Of a DNA stretch of 64,000 bases, positions 50,334-59,406 are shown in pieces. Location of the stretch: the NCBI RefSeq assembly GCF_022346995.1, contig NZ_JAKRNM010000015.1, forward strand, positions 1 to 64,000. The letters run 5' to 3'. The DNA comes from Paenibacillus sp. ACRRY. GTDB taxonomy: Bacteria; Bacillota; Bacilli; Paenibacillales; Paenibacillaceae. Each line of letters begins with the position of its first letter. Position 1 is the stretch's first letter. The translations under genes and the position numbers were made by a program. The notes under the pieces are model-generated. The model had not been told where the DNA came from. It saw only the letters and a list, made by a program, of their open reading frames with translations, and made no database searches.

Positions 50334-52031
50334 TTATCGTTGAAACGAAACCTTGAAGGTTGTGCCCTCGCCTTCCTGCGACTGCACCGTAATCGTTCCG
50401 TTATGTCGTTCCACAATGCTTCGGCACATGGATAAACCAAGTCCGGTCCCTTTGGCTTTGGTCGTATAAAAAGGTTCAAACAGCTTCTCTTGCTTCGGTT
50501 GTGCTATGCCTGCACCTGTATCATGTACACATAGCTCAACCTTGTCATCTACCATCCGCGTTTCGAGCGTCAGAACCCCTTTCTCTGTCATGGCTTCCAT
50601 ACCGTTGCGAGCCAGATTGAGCACTACCTGCTTGATTTCTTTCGTATTCAGGTGCAGCTTCGGCACATTATGGTCAAGCATGAGTTCGATACTCTGTCCA
50701 CGCAGATTGGCATCTGCCCATAACAACGGGCTCAATTCATGAATAATGTCATGCAGCTGGGACTCTTCCTTTTCTGAGATTCGGTTCTGGGCTAGGGAGA
50801 GAAAGTCATTGATGATGCTGTTTGCCCGGTCCAGCTCCTCCAGTACAATCTGATAGTAATGATCCAGCGATTCGGGACTCTTCTCTTGCATTAATTGAAG
50901 GAAACCGCGTACAACCGCCATCGGATTCCGCACTTCATGAGTTATGCTGGCAGCCATCTGCCCCACCAGACTGAGACGATCCACATTGTCCAGCTCGCTT
51001 CGCAGCATTTCCAGCTCAGTAATGTCCTGAATAATGAGCATGGCTCCCGTGACCTCTCTTGACCTTTCAGGTGAAAGGGAATAGATCGGCACGGTCCGCG
51101 ATTGGAACACATAGGAGCCGTAACGCACGGTCATGCCGTTGATTTCCCCATGCACAACCGCCTTGCGTATACTGTTCTCCAATCTGTCAGCCTGCCCCTG
51201 TTCGACAAATTGGCTGGCCGGGAGACCAATCAAATTGGAAGTGGTCGTACAGGGCAGTTGATTTCTTGCTGTTTGTTCCATGGTATCATTGACGAACTGT
51301 ACCGTTCCATCCGGGTCCACGGTAGCGATGGATAATGGAACTGCGTTCAGTATTTGGTGAAGTTTTTCCGTTTCGGATATGTATTGATGATGAACCTCGG
51401 ACAGATGTTGTTCAAGCCCCTGATGATGATGCATATGCTCAATCCAGAGCATACTAAAGCTGCCTGCAAGAACAGCACCAATGATGTACCCCAGCATGAT
51501 GCCCATGCCTTGAGCTAGGGAGAACGTAGAATTGCCATCCATCAAAGGAATGCTCAGCAGGGTGGATACGATCAATCCCGCTGCGATCAACGAGCTGACC
51601 ATCGTCATTTTGCGTAAACGCGTATAGTGCTTGAATCGTCTGGCCGTCAACCATACAATAGGATAGAGAAGAATACCTGTTTGAAGGAGAAACTCGTACA
51701 AGTTATAGGGATGTCCAATAAGAAAATAAACGATTACATGGAGAAGGGTAAGCGTGAGGCCTATCGCAGGCCGGCAGTATAATATGCTGATGGTAAGAGG
51801 TACCACACCCAATGAAATGGGGAGGGCCGCGGGACTCGCATAATGGGCAAATAGCAAACAGAGCAGCATGCTGGCCGCACTTGTCACTGCCAGGCTGTTC
51901 AACATCATTCCACTACGATCTGTCTTGGCCTGAACTTGTTTGGGAAGTCCCAGATAAAAAAAGGGAATCAGGAATACTGCAGAACCTGCAAGCAGCACCT
52001 GTAAAAGAATGTCCTTTAACGCAACCACCAT
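50334..52031 (-). CDS. PAS-containing sensor histidine kinase (KinB/KinC-like)
   Basis: Membrane kinase of about 565 residues. Five or six hydrophobic segments fill residues 8-195. A PAS domain follows (LHQILNAVPLSIATVDPDGTVQFVN), then HisKA with the phospho-His in ASITHEVRNPMAVVRGFLQLM, and an ATPase domain with NLARNGMEAM and GTGLGLSMCRSIVERHNG. Pattern and size resemble sporulation kinases, which phosphorylate Spo0F. There is no response-regulator gene nearby, in keeping with an orphan kinase. The ATG at 52031 follows GAGGAGGGAG; the upstream frame to 52145 lacks support. Confidence 0.9.
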   Translation of the reverse strand: MVVALKDILLQVLLAGSAVFLIPFFYLGLPKQVQAKTDRSGMMLNSLAVTSAASMLLCLLFAHYASPAALPISLGVVPLTISILYCRPAIGLTLTLLHVIVYFLIGHPYNLYEFLLQTGILLYPIVWLTARRFKHYTRLRKMTMVSSLIAAGLIVSTLLSIPLMDGNSTFSLAQGMGIMLGYIIGAVLAGSFSMLWIEHMHHHQGLEQHLSEVHHQYISETEKLHQILNAVPLSIATVDPDGTVQFVNDTMEQTARNQLPCTTTSNLIGLPASQFVEQGQADRLENSIRKAVVHGEINGMTVRYGSYVFQSRTVPIYSLSPERSREVTGAMLIIQDITELEMLRSELDNVDRLSLVGQMAASITHEVRNPMAVVRGFLQLMQEKSPESLDHYYQIVLEELDRANSIINDFLSLAQNRISEKEESQLHDIIHELSPLLWADANLRGQSIELMLDHNVPKLHLNTKEIKQVVLNLARNGMEAMTEKGVLTLETRMVDDKVELCVHDTGAGIAQPKQEKLFEPFYTTKAKGTGLGLSMCRSIVERHNGTITVQSQEGEGTTFKVSFQR

Positions 52032-52212
52032 GCCATCTCCCTCCTCGCCCGCACATTCCCTCATGTATTTCTGATTAAAACATAGGCGACAGTATATTAC
52101 AATATATCCCTTGAGACCGCATAATAGAACAGTTGCTTTCATCATAAATGGTCAAAAATGTGTACCATTTGTCCTATAATCCTTCACAATTCGATTTTTA
52201 ACGTCCAAGTGT

Positions 52213-52254
52213 ACCATATATAGAAAACGGCAATCTCTGGAATCTATATATGGT
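52213..52254. repeat. 12-bp perfect inverted repeat between divergent genes
   Basis: ACCATATATAGA (52213-52224) is matched by TCTATATATGGT (52243-52254) with 18 bases between. It lies in the AT-rich gap between the sensor kinase and the flavoprotein gene and could be an operator for either. A related GTACCAT occurs nearby at about 52157-52165. Confidence 0.7.
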
Positions 52255-52330
52255 TTATTCAATTTCTTACCAGTGTTCAATAAATATTAATAAAGTAGAT
52301 AAAATCCATGGAAAAAGAGGGAAATAAATT

Positions 52331-53605
52331 ATGTACGATGTCATTGTAATTGGTGGCGGTTCCGCAGGCTTAATGGCCTGTGTTGCTGCTGCCGAGCATG
52401 GAGCGTCTGTGCTTCTGCTGGATAAGGGAGATCAACTGGGCCGCAAGCTCGGAATCTCCGGAGGCGGTCGCTGCAATGTGACCAATGCCAAAGAGACAGA
52501 TGAACTGATCAGGCATATTCCCGGTAACGGGCGTTTCTTATATAGTTCATTTCAAAATCTGGACAATCAGGGGATTATGCGTTTCTTTGAAAACCTGGGT
52601 ATTGCCCTGAAGGAAGAAGACAATGGAAGAATGTTTCCTGTTACAGACAAGGCCAAAACGGTGGTCGATGCTCTGGTGGGCAAGGTGGTTTCCCTGGGTG
52701 TGGAGATTCGTACCAAAGAGCCTGTCAAGCAGCTGTTTCATGATGGGCAGCACGTTCAGGGCGTCAAACTTGCCTCGGGGAAAACTGTTAAAGCTCATGC
52801 AGTCATTGTAGCAACCGGAGGCAAATCCGTACCTCAAACCGGTTCAACCGGGGATGGTTATCCTTGGGCTGAATCAGCCGGACATACAATTACGGAACTT
52901 TACCCGACAGAGGTACCCATTGTTTCCGGTGAGAGCTGGATCCAATCCAGAGAACTTCAGGGGTTGTCTTTGCGGGATGTAGGGTTATCTGTGCTGGATG
53001 CCAAAGATAAGACTGTGATTTCGCATCGCGGTGACATGATCTTCACGCATTTTGGTGTATCTGGTCCGATCGCCCTCCGCTGCAGTCAGTTCATTCGGAA
53101 GGTACAAATGAAATCCGGCAACCCTCAGGTCGTGATGAGCATTGATTTGTTCCCTGATCTGACTCCAGCGGCGCTGGAAAGACAGGTTCAGCAGGTCCTG
53201 GAGCAAGAGTCACGCAAGGCGGTTAAGAATATTCTGAAAACTTGGGTACCTGAACGCATGATTCCATTACTGATGAAACGTGCCGAGATTAGTGAAGACC
53301 TGACGTTCCACCACTTCCCGAAAGGCATGCTCAGCACATTATGCGGGCTAATGAAATCTTTTACCTTCCGCGTGGATGGCACACGTTCTCTTAAGGAAGC
53401 CTTCGTCACTGGTGGAGGTGTGCACTTAAAGGAAATATACCCAAAAACAATGGAATCCAAGCTATTGCCAGGTCTATTCTTTTGCGGTGAAGTCTTGGAC
53501 ATTCACGGCTACACTGGAGGGTATAATATTACCGCTGCATTCTCTACCGGATACACGGCTGGTATGCATGCCGCAGAGTACAAAAACGCCAGTAGTATAG
53601 GATAA
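52331..53605 (+). CDS. HI0933-like flavoprotein (NAD(P)/FAD-dependent oxidoreductase)
   Basis: FAD-binding protein of 424 residues (YtfP/YhiN family). The dinucleotide motif is VIVIGGGSAGLMACVAAAEHG at the N-terminus. The family block LGRKLGISGGGRCNVTN, VIVATGGKSVPQTGSTGDGY, and the C-terminal LFFCGEVLDIHGYTGGYNITAAFSTGY are present. The role is not settled; it is a cytosolic oxidoreductase common in Firmicutes. A GAGGG site precedes the ATG. A terminator follows. Confidence 0.92.
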   Translation: MYDVIVIGGGSAGLMACVAAAEHGASVLLLDKGDQLGRKLGISGGGRCNVTNAKETDELIRHIPGNGRFLYSSFQNLDNQGIMRFFENLGIALKEEDNGRMFPVTDKAKTVVDALVGKVVSLGVEIRTKEPVKQLFHDGQHVQGVKLASGKTVKAHAVIVATGGKSVPQTGSTGDGYPWAESAGHTITELYPTEVPIVSGESWIQSRELQGLSLRDVGLSVLDAKDKTVISHRGDMIFTHFGVSGPIALRCSQFIRKVQMKSGNPQVVMSIDLFPDLTPAALERQVQQVLEQESRKAVKNILKTWVPERMIPLLMKRAEISEDLTFHHFPKGMLSTLCGLMKSFTFRVDGTRSLKEAFVTGGGVHLKEIYPKTMESKLLPGLFFCGEVLDIHGYTGGYNITAAFSTGYTAGMHAAEYKNASSIG

Positions 53606-53625
53606 ATAAATATTCCAAAAACAGG

Positions 53626-53669
53626 AAAACCTCGAAGTTCCCACATGCTGTGGGACCCGAGGTTTTTTT
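53626..53669. terminator. Bidirectional terminator after the flavoprotein gene
   Basis: AAAACCTCG-TCCCACA pairs with TGTGGGA-CGAGGTTTT, with A- and T-runs outside. It serves the converging gene at 53684 too. Confidence 0.92.
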
Positions 53670-53683
53670 GACTATTCATCTGA

Positions 53684-54067
53684 TTATGCTTTTACACTGC
53701 CGGAGAATCCATCCACTGAATCGTCAAAGGTTGGATCATCGTCCCGGTTATGCAATCCTTGTTGAAGCCCACCGTCCTGATTTCCATTTGCATAACCTTC
53801 TTGCCAATCCTCATTCACGATATGAGCCGGAATGGATATATTCTGAAATTGATCAAACCCGTCTGTTTCAGACAGGAATGTGGTGCTTCCTCCGTGTGAC
53901 TGCACAATCTCCACCGCGGACTGTATATCCTGGCGATCGGTAGGAATGTACAATTCCAGCGGCCCCGATTGATAAGGCTTATATCCAAGCTCCTTCAGCG
54001 TGGCCTCTGCCGCAAGCAATGCTGAATTGTCAGAGAAATGTACCTGAAGTTCACTATCGTCCATCAT
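53684..54067 (-). CDS. Conserved hypothetical protein, 127 residues
   Basis: Acidic soluble protein. The first 60 residues show an alpha/beta pattern (ELQVHFSDNSALLAAEATLKELGYKPY, LELYIPTDRQDIQSAVEIVQSHGG) reminiscent of a small ferredoxin-like fold. The C-terminal 40 residues are Gly/Asp/Asn-rich and probably disordered. GAGGAGG precedes the ATG pair. No family recognised. Confidence 0.75.
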   Translation of the reverse strand: MMDDSELQVHFSDNSALLAAEATLKELGYKPYQSGPLELYIPTDRQDIQSAVEIVQSHGGSTTFLSETDGFDQFQNISIPAHIVNEDWQEGYANGNQDGGLQQGLHNRDDDPTFDDSVDGFSGSVKA

Positions 54068-54158
54068 TCGTTCTTTTCCTCCTCGCTACAGTTGAACTCT
54101 CCTATAGCATGGTCACTAATGGAAGGCGATATGCGACTTCTACTCGGAAGGAAATACT

Positions 54159-55409
54159 TTAGCTTGAACGGGTCAATCGAATCCATCCCCCTACGGAAAG
54201 GCAAAAGAGTCCGAAGACGACGACACCTGCCGCAACAATGACACTTAACAGCCAGCCAAGCCAGGTTATTCCCAAAGCCAGACCCATGATAAGGCCCAGC
54301 GGGATAAAAAGCATCCGAACCATCGTCAATCCTGCACGGTGCAGAGCAGCCGGGTCATAGGATAGGAGCTGCACATAGTCTGAAGTCGCGAAGACATCCC
54401 ACGAGCGATAAAACAGCAGGGTCAGCATAATGACAAGCAAACAGCACACGATGACATTAACGGGAAAAGGTGGAAGCATGACTGCTGCTGTTGAGAGAGT
54501 ACCCAGCTGCAAATACAGTTTCATCGTGGACGAGTCTCGAAAAAAAGCTTTGAAAGCCGTTTCGGCTGTCCGGTTGGACATGGAACGATTGCGCAGAATC
54601 CTGCGCCTTTTGCGAAAAATGACTGTTTTTGTACGTGGAACCTTCGGCTTGGACACAGACTGACTTAACATAAGCGCTGTTAGTTTCAATCGACCTCGTA
54701 AATCTTCCCGTACATCCCCCTCGAATGTCCCCTTCATCAACAGCCTCATTTGCACCAAAGTAATAACAAAAAGGATTCCGACAAAGATTCCAACAAGCTG
54801 TCTCCAGATCTCTCCATCCATCCATGACGTTGTACGGATCGTAAAGAATCCCATGGCAATCGCGGCAGAGATGAGCTGTGTCCAGCGTCTCCATCCGGTA
54901 TATCGCACCTTAATGATGTGCAGAGCAATCGTCTGAATGGAGGCAACTATTCCAAACCAGAGTGCAAGGAGCGCGATAGATGTAAATGACATGCCATAAA
55001 CACGAGACCATAAGGGTGCGGTCAAGGCTGTAACCACAATCATTTTGCCCAAATGCAGCAAGCAGGCCCGCAAAAGCCCTTGCCTCATTAAGGTCCGCAT
55101 CCATAATGGTCTCGATTTGAGAAACAGCATGTCAGCTTCTTCCACAAAGATCAGTACACCGCCTGAAAGCATAACGATATCAATCAGCCCTGTCAGGACA
55201 GGCACAGATAGTTCAGTCGCCCATGTTGGTAGCGGTTTGGTCCATAGGCTTGAATACCACCCGATCAGATAGAGCAGCCCTGGCACCAGCAGATACAACC
55301 ATACCGTCCAGTCCACTACCAATTTCAGATTTTTTAACTGTCCATTGAAATGCTCTCGACGTCTGCGTTTATATAAACGAATTGGTGTATATCGCTCGGA
55401 GTTTCCCAT
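54159..55409 (-). CDS. ecsB: ABC transporter permease, EcsB type
   Basis: Membrane protein of 416 residues with about eight to ten hydrophobic segments and a charged central loop (KTVIFRKRRRILRNRSMSNRTAETAFKAFFRD), matching EcsB. With the ATPase encoded 20 bases upstream it forms the EcsAB complex. In Bacillus this complex affects secretion, sporulation and removal of signal-peptide-derived peptides through intramembrane protease activity. The start follows a GGGAGG-type site. No EcsC gene is present here. Confidence 0.88.
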   Translation of the reverse strand: MGNSERYTPIRLYKRRRREHFNGQLKNLKLVVDWTVWLYLLVPGLLYLIGWYSSLWTKPLPTWATELSVPVLTGLIDIVMLSGGVLIFVEEADMLFLKSRPLWMRTLMRQGLLRACLLHLGKMIVVTALTAPLWSRVYGMSFTSIALLALWFGIVASIQTIALHIIKVRYTGWRRWTQLISAAIAMGFFTIRTTSWMDGEIWRQLVGIFVGILFVITLVQMRLLMKGTFEGDVREDLRGRLKLTALMLSQSVSKPKVPRTKTVIFRKRRRILRNRSMSNRTAETAFKAFFRDSSTMKLYLQLGTLSTAAVMLPPFPVNVIVCCLLVIMLTLLFYRSWDVFATSDYVQLLSYDPAALHRAGLTMVRMLFIPLGLIMGLALGITWLGWLLSVIVAAGVVVFGLFCLSVGGWIRLTRSS

Positions 55410-55428
55410 CCCTCTTTCACCTCCCTGA

Positions 55429-56160
55429 CTAGGATGTCAATATATCAAAGCAGTCGAATAAGGATAATTCTGGCTGCCCGGCAATAGCGCGAATCTCATC
55501 CAGCGTGCCTTCAGCTGCCGATCTGCCTGCTGCTATCAGTACAAACCGGTCACAGATCCGTTCCGCTGTATCAAGGACATGCGTGGACATTAACACCCCT
55601 GCCCCGCGGCGGCGTTCCTCATCAAGCAATTGCAGGAAATCCTTCGTTGCGCGTGGATCCAGTCCAATAAAAGGCTCATCTACAATATATACATCAGGTG
55701 AGGCCAGGAAGCCGATCATCAGCATCATTTTCTGACGCATGCCTTTGGAAAAACTGCCGGGAAGATCATCGCGTACATGATCCATGCCGAAACGAACCAG
55801 TAATTCCTCCGCTCTCGCAACAAATTCCCTTTCCTCCATTTCGTATGCAGCTGCCGCAAGGTCAAGATGCTCCCAGAGAGTCATATATTCATAAAAGACA
55901 GGCTGCTCCGGAATGTAGGCATATCTGCCCTTTCCTCCAATTGCAATCTCAAACTCGGCGTACTCCAGCAAGCCAAGCATCGTTTTGATGGTCGTGCTTT
56001 TGCCTGCACCATTGGGGCCAATGATGCCCACCAGTTCACCTGGATACACCTGGATTTGGATGTTTTGTATCGTCGACTTGCCTGCTTCATATCCTGCCTC
56101 TGCTATATGTACGTCCAGTATGGACTGCTTCAATGCTGCCTCCCCAATTTCGACCTTCAT
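55429..56160 (-). CDS. ecsA: ABC transporter ATP-binding protein, EcsA type
   Basis: ATPase of 243 residues. Walker A GIIGPNGAGKSTTIKTM, signature GSFSKGMRQKMMLMIG, Walker B DVYIVDEPFIGLDP and the switch His in GVLMSTHVLD are intact. YIPEQPVFYEYMTLWEHLDL is typical of EcsA. The ATG at 56160 suits the GGGGAG site; the GTG at 56169 touches it. It is co-transcribed with ecsB. Drives the EcsAB transporter at the inner face of the membrane. Confidence 0.93.
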   Translation of the reverse strand: MKVEIGEAALKQSILDVHIAEAGYEAGKSTIQNIQIQVYPGELVGIIGPNGAGKSTTIKTMLGLLEYAEFEIAIGGKGRYAYIPEQPVFYEYMTLWEHLDLAAAAYEMEEREFVARAEELLVRFGMDHVRDDLPGSFSKGMRQKMMLMIGFLASPDVYIVDEPFIGLDPRATKDFLQLLDEERRRGAGVLMSTHVLDTAERICDRFVLIAAGRSAAEGTLDEIRAIAGQPELSLFDCFDILTS

Positions 56161-56292
56161 GCCCTTCACTCCCCGTTTAATTACTTGTCTAGTGTGTTTT
56201 ACATTATTGTAATGAAGTTATTAGCAATGTTTTTGATCATTTTGAGCATCTTTAATGAATTAGAGGTGAAAATGTAAAAACCTTTAAACACA

Positions 56293-56327
56293 CAAAAAAA
56301 GCAGGGGTTCCGGAGCCCCTGCTTTTT
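56293..56327. terminator. Terminator after the tandem-repeat protein gene
   Basis: GCAGGGG pairs with CCCCTGC across TTCCGGAG-type sequence, with A-run on the left and T-run on the right. On the minus strand it follows the repeat-protein stop at 56354. Confidence 0.92.
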
Positions 56328-56353
56328 CATGATTATCCAGTGGAAATCTCATA

Positions 56354-57760
56354 TTACCGTTTACAACCCACCACCGATGTGGTTTCACTTGTGGATACAC
56401 TCTGGTTATGATCGTTGTCATTCTCGTTGTCGTTGCTTTCGGTTTGAGTCGATGTAGTGCTCTCTCCTGCTGCAGCCGTGTTCAAAACCAAGTCCAATGC
56501 TCCACCTTTATCGCTTGTGTAGTTACTTTCATAACGGTCACATACATTTTCGTTAGAATTTGTTTCAGATTGAGCCACAGTTGTACTCTCACCTGCAGCA
56601 TTAGTGTTCAAACCCAGATCCAGCATTCCAGCACTTTCGCTTGTGGAGATGTTGTCCTCATTAAGATCACAGTCCTTTTCACTAGTGCTGCTTTCGGTTT
56701 GAGTCACTGCTGTGCTCTCTCCTGTAACATTGGTGTCCAGACCAAGACCCAGATCCAGCGCTCCACCTTTTTCACTCGTGTAGCTGCTGTTCTCGTTTAC
56801 GTCTTCGTCTTTCACACTAGTGTTGCTTTCAGATTGAGTCACTGTTGTGCTCTCTCCTGCAACATTGGTGTCCGGACCAAGACCCAGATCCAGCGCTCCA
56901 CCTTTTTCGCTCGTGTAGCTGCTGTTCTCGTTACGGTCTTCGTCTTTCACACTAGTGTTGCTTTCAGATTGAGTCGCTGTTGTACTCTCTCCTGTAACAT
57001 TGGCGTCCAGACCAAGACCCAGATCCAGCGCTCCACCTTTTTCACTCGTGTAGCTGCTGTTCTCGTTTACGTCTTCGTCTTTCACACTAGTGTTGCTTTC
57101 AGATTGAGTCGCTTTTGTGCTCTCTCCTGCAACATTGGCGTCCAGACCAAGACCCAGATCCAGCGCTCCACCTTTTTCACTCGTGTAGCTGCTGTCCTCA
57201 TTAAGATCACAGTCCTCTTCGCTGCTGTTACTTCCAGTTTGAGTTGTTCTGAAGCGCTCACCAGCACCATTGGCATCCAGACCGAGACCGAGATCGAGAT
57301 CAAGCGCTCCACCGCTTTCGCTTGTGTGGCTGCTACTGTTCTGATCGTTACCGCTTCGTGAATAATCGCTCATCGTTGTACCTTCTCCCGACACATTGGC
57401 ATTAAGTCCAAGGTCCAGGTTGCCTGAACTGCTACGTTCGGCAGTTTTATCGGAAGAATCATCATTGTAACGGTTTGTATTTTCTGAAGATAAGCCGGCA
57501 TTTAAACCCAGATCCAGGTTCAGCGCACCCGATGCATTGGAAGACCCTTCTTTACGGCTGTCGTTTCCGTAACTCACGTCACGTTCTCCTGACAGAAGGG
57601 ATCCGAGCTCCAGATGCAAACCTGCATTTAAGTCCAAATTTTTACTGCCGTCATTACTGTTATAACTATCCGCGTATGTGAATTGGGAAGCTCCCAGCAT
57701 TCCAGCGACCAACGTACCCGACAACACCGACAATTTTACCCAACGATTCACTTTTTTCAT
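56354..57760 (-). CDS. Secreted acidic tandem-repeat protein
   Basis: Exported protein of about 468 residues. A signal peptide (MKKVNRWVKLSVLSGTLVAG, cleavage after TYA) is followed entirely by imperfect repeats. The core unit is 45 residues: SYTSEKGGALDLGLGLDAN, then VAGEST-ATQSES and an acidic SVKDEDVNEN tail. Five or six copies are nearly exact; outer copies are shorter and more diverged. Composition is rich in Ser, Asp, Glu, Asn, Gly and Leu. The conserved core GALDLGLGLDAN may form a beta strand or turn. No wall-anchor motif, catalytic motif or known family. The ATG at 57760 follows AAGGAG. It follows another secreted repeat protein gene by 33 bases. Confidence 0.85.
   Translation of the reverse strand: MKKVNRWVKLSVLSGTLVAGMLGASQFTYADSYNSNDGSKNLDLNAGLHLELGSLLSGERDVSYGNDSRKEGSSNASGALNLDLGLNAGLSSENTNRYNDDSSDKTAERSSSGNLDLGLNANVSGEGTTMSDYSRSGNDQNSSSHTSESGGALDLDLGLGLDANGAGERFRTTQTGSNSSEEDCDLNEDSSYTSEKGGALDLGLGLDANVAGESTKATQSESNTSVKDEDVNENSSYTSEKGGALDLGLGLDANVTGESTTATQSESNTSVKDEDRNENSSYTSEKGGALDLGLGPDTNVAGESTTVTQSESNTSVKDEDVNENSSYTSEKGGALDLGLGLDTNVTGESTAVTQTESSTSEKDCDLNEDNISTSESAGMLDLGLNTNAAGESTTVAQSETNSNENVCDRYESNYTSDKGGALDLVLNTAAAGESTTSTQTESNDNENDNDHNQSVSTSETTSVVGCKR
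56480..57520. repeat. 135-bp tandem repeats inside the secreted protein gene
   Basis: The marker AGATCCAGCG (or a close variant) recurs at 56616, 56751, 56886, 57021, 57156 and 57291, exactly 135 bases apart. Diverged copies follow at shorter intervals on both sides (56490, 57411, 57509). The period is a multiple of three, so copy-number change keeps the reading frame. Copies between 56751 and 57200 are nearly identical, pointing to recent duplication or gene conversion. Confidence 0.92.
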
Positions 57761-57793
57761 GATAATATACACTCCTTCTCCATTTTGGTTGAA

Positions 57794-59191
57794 TTAACGC
57801 CATTGTGTTTGAGAGAAAGAGGTATATTGCGGTGGCTGCCCCGGCGGAGCTTGTGACCATTGACTGAAACCATCCACAGGCTCCCTTTTGAAAGTAAAAC
57901 CGGAATCAGGACCATCCAGTCCATTCATTGTTCCAGGAAGTGCTGCTGCTGGAGCAGTTGACCCGCCGCCAGTTAGACCAGTAACACTTGAACCTCCACT
58001 TGCAGAAGCATTCGCTACTCCAGGAAAAGTTGAACTTTCCATCACAGGCCATACTCCAGATCGTTCTGCACTTGGCTGTAACGGAGACAGATTATCGGAA
58101 GTATTCTTCCGTTCAATCACATCAAGGTGATTCCGATCCTGAACCTGATTAGTGACTAAAGCTGCAAAAGATAGCTGATTGACCACGATTGGCTCATCCT
58201 CCGTCAGGACAACTGTAACATCGGAGTTTGGCTCAACTTTAGATTTCTCTACAGGCGTAGCCTGCTGAACCACAGGTTGTTCTGGATGCTCTGTTGATAT
58301 GGTTGTATCTTGAACTACATGCCCTGTGATCTGTGTGGTGTTCCGCCTTTCATTATCTTGTGAAGAATCCGAATCTATGGATGGCATCGCTTCCTTAGTC
58401 CAATCTTCAACGTTTCGACTAGCTGCAACCGAAGGTTTTTCCGGTGTTGAAACAGGTTGCTCCGGCGCAACACTTGGCTCCTCAGGTTTCAATGTCGGAA
58501 TATCCAACGCTCCCTTTTCGGGATTAGTCTCAGCGGACACATCCAGGGCAGGGACATTAGCCTTAACTGAAGGAAGCTGAACTTTACCTTGAGTCAGATC
58601 CACATGGGTTGAAGAGACATCAACGGAAGTCACTTCCGGCACATCCACCTTCACGGAAGGCAGTTCAACCTTTCCCTGCCGAAGGTCTGCTTCTACAGCA
58701 GACGTCTCTGCCTTAATGACCTCCGGTACCTCTGTGGCAACACCAGGTAAGGAAGCCGTTCCCGCATTCAGATCCAACTCACTGCCGGATACACTCGCTT
58801 TTAGTACAGATGTATCCGCTTGTATAGAAGGCAATTCAACCTTTCCCTGTTTGGCATCAATACCGATCTCGGAAGTTTCTGCCGACCCAAGCGGCGTGTC
58901 CACCTTCAGCTCTGATACACTGAGCTTGCCAGTGGACTCACTTGCTTTGATGGAAGGAACCTCGATATCCAAAATAGGCGTAGATACCGATACGGAAGGC
59001 GTCAGGTTTAACCTGTCATCTGCATCTCTGGAGAACAAATCCAATGATAATCCAATAGACTGTTTATCTGATGATGTCTGATCCTCTGCATAGACATGTG
59101 TAGATCCCAGACCCAATATCAGCATCCAACCGAGTATGGCCAGGGGTACGCTTCCAAATAAAAGAACGGATCTTGTTAACTTTACATTCAA
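57794..59191 (-). CDS. Secreted or membrane-anchored repeat protein, unknown function
   Basis: Protein of 465 residues. It has an N-terminal hydrophobic segment with signal-peptide character (LLFGSVPLAILGWMLILGL, then THVYAED). Residues about 30-240 carry degenerate repeats built on QGKVELPSVKVDVPEV and similar, with alternating hydrophobic residues suggesting beta strands. A long Pro/Ser/Thr-rich, probably disordered part follows, ending in a Gly/Ser-rich tail. No sortase motif. The TTG at 59191 lies seven bases after GGGGGTG. It precedes the tandem-repeat gene by 33 bases, so both are probably in one transcript. No family recognised. Confidence 0.82.
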   Translation of the reverse strand: MNVKLTRSVLLFGSVPLAILGWMLILGLGSTHVYAEDQTSSDKQSIGLSLDLFSRDADDRLNLTPSVSVSTPILDIEVPSIKASESTGKLSVSELKVDTPLGSAETSEIGIDAKQGKVELPSIQADTSVLKASVSGSELDLNAGTASLPGVATEVPEVIKAETSAVEADLRQGKVELPSVKVDVPEVTSVDVSSTHVDLTQGKVQLPSVKANVPALDVSAETNPEKGALDIPTLKPEEPSVAPEQPVSTPEKPSVAASRNVEDWTKEAMPSIDSDSSQDNERRNTTQITGHVVQDTTISTEHPEQPVVQQATPVEKSKVEPNSDVTVVLTEDEPIVVNQLSFAALVTNQVQDRNHLDVIERKNTSDNLSPLQPSAERSGVWPVMESSTFPGVANASASGGSSVTGLTGGGSTAPAAALPGTMNGLDGPDSGFTFKREPVDGFSQWSQAPPGQPPQYTSFSQTQWR

Positions 59192-59295
59192 GCTGCTTCA
59201 CCCCCTTTCCGCTGCTGCGTTAGTGGGACAAGGCATATGAGTTTCCCCTAGGTTTAGTAGTAATTTGGGGATTTCTGCCTGATTTTCATTAAACT

Positions 59296-59309
59296 TGAAA
59301 CCGTTTACC
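59296..59309 (-). promoter_or_regulatory. Near-cre sequence before the repeat-protein genes
   Basis: TGAAACCGTTTACC matches 13 of 14 cre consensus positions (last base C instead of A) when read on the plus strand. It lies about 105 bases before the start at 59191, in AT-rich sequence. CcpA control of the repeat-protein genes is possible but unproven. Confidence 0.4.
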
Positions 59310-59406
59310 CAAACGTTTTTAATTTAAAATGTTTAAATTTTATTAAAATACCTGTGATTTATTTACCATAAATATTTAATATCAATTAAGTACTGACCAA
59401 AAGATG

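Noticed and set aside
56408..57361. A 317-codon open frame on the plus strand across the repeat region, with Cys- and Phe-rich repeats.
   Set aside because: The 135-bp period is a multiple of three, so any stop-free repeat frame stays open. The minus strand has the signal peptide, ribosome site and terminator.
56480..57520. Regular repeats that could suggest a CRISPR array.
   Set aside because: Units are contiguous 135-bp coding repeats without unique spacers, and no cas genes are nearby.
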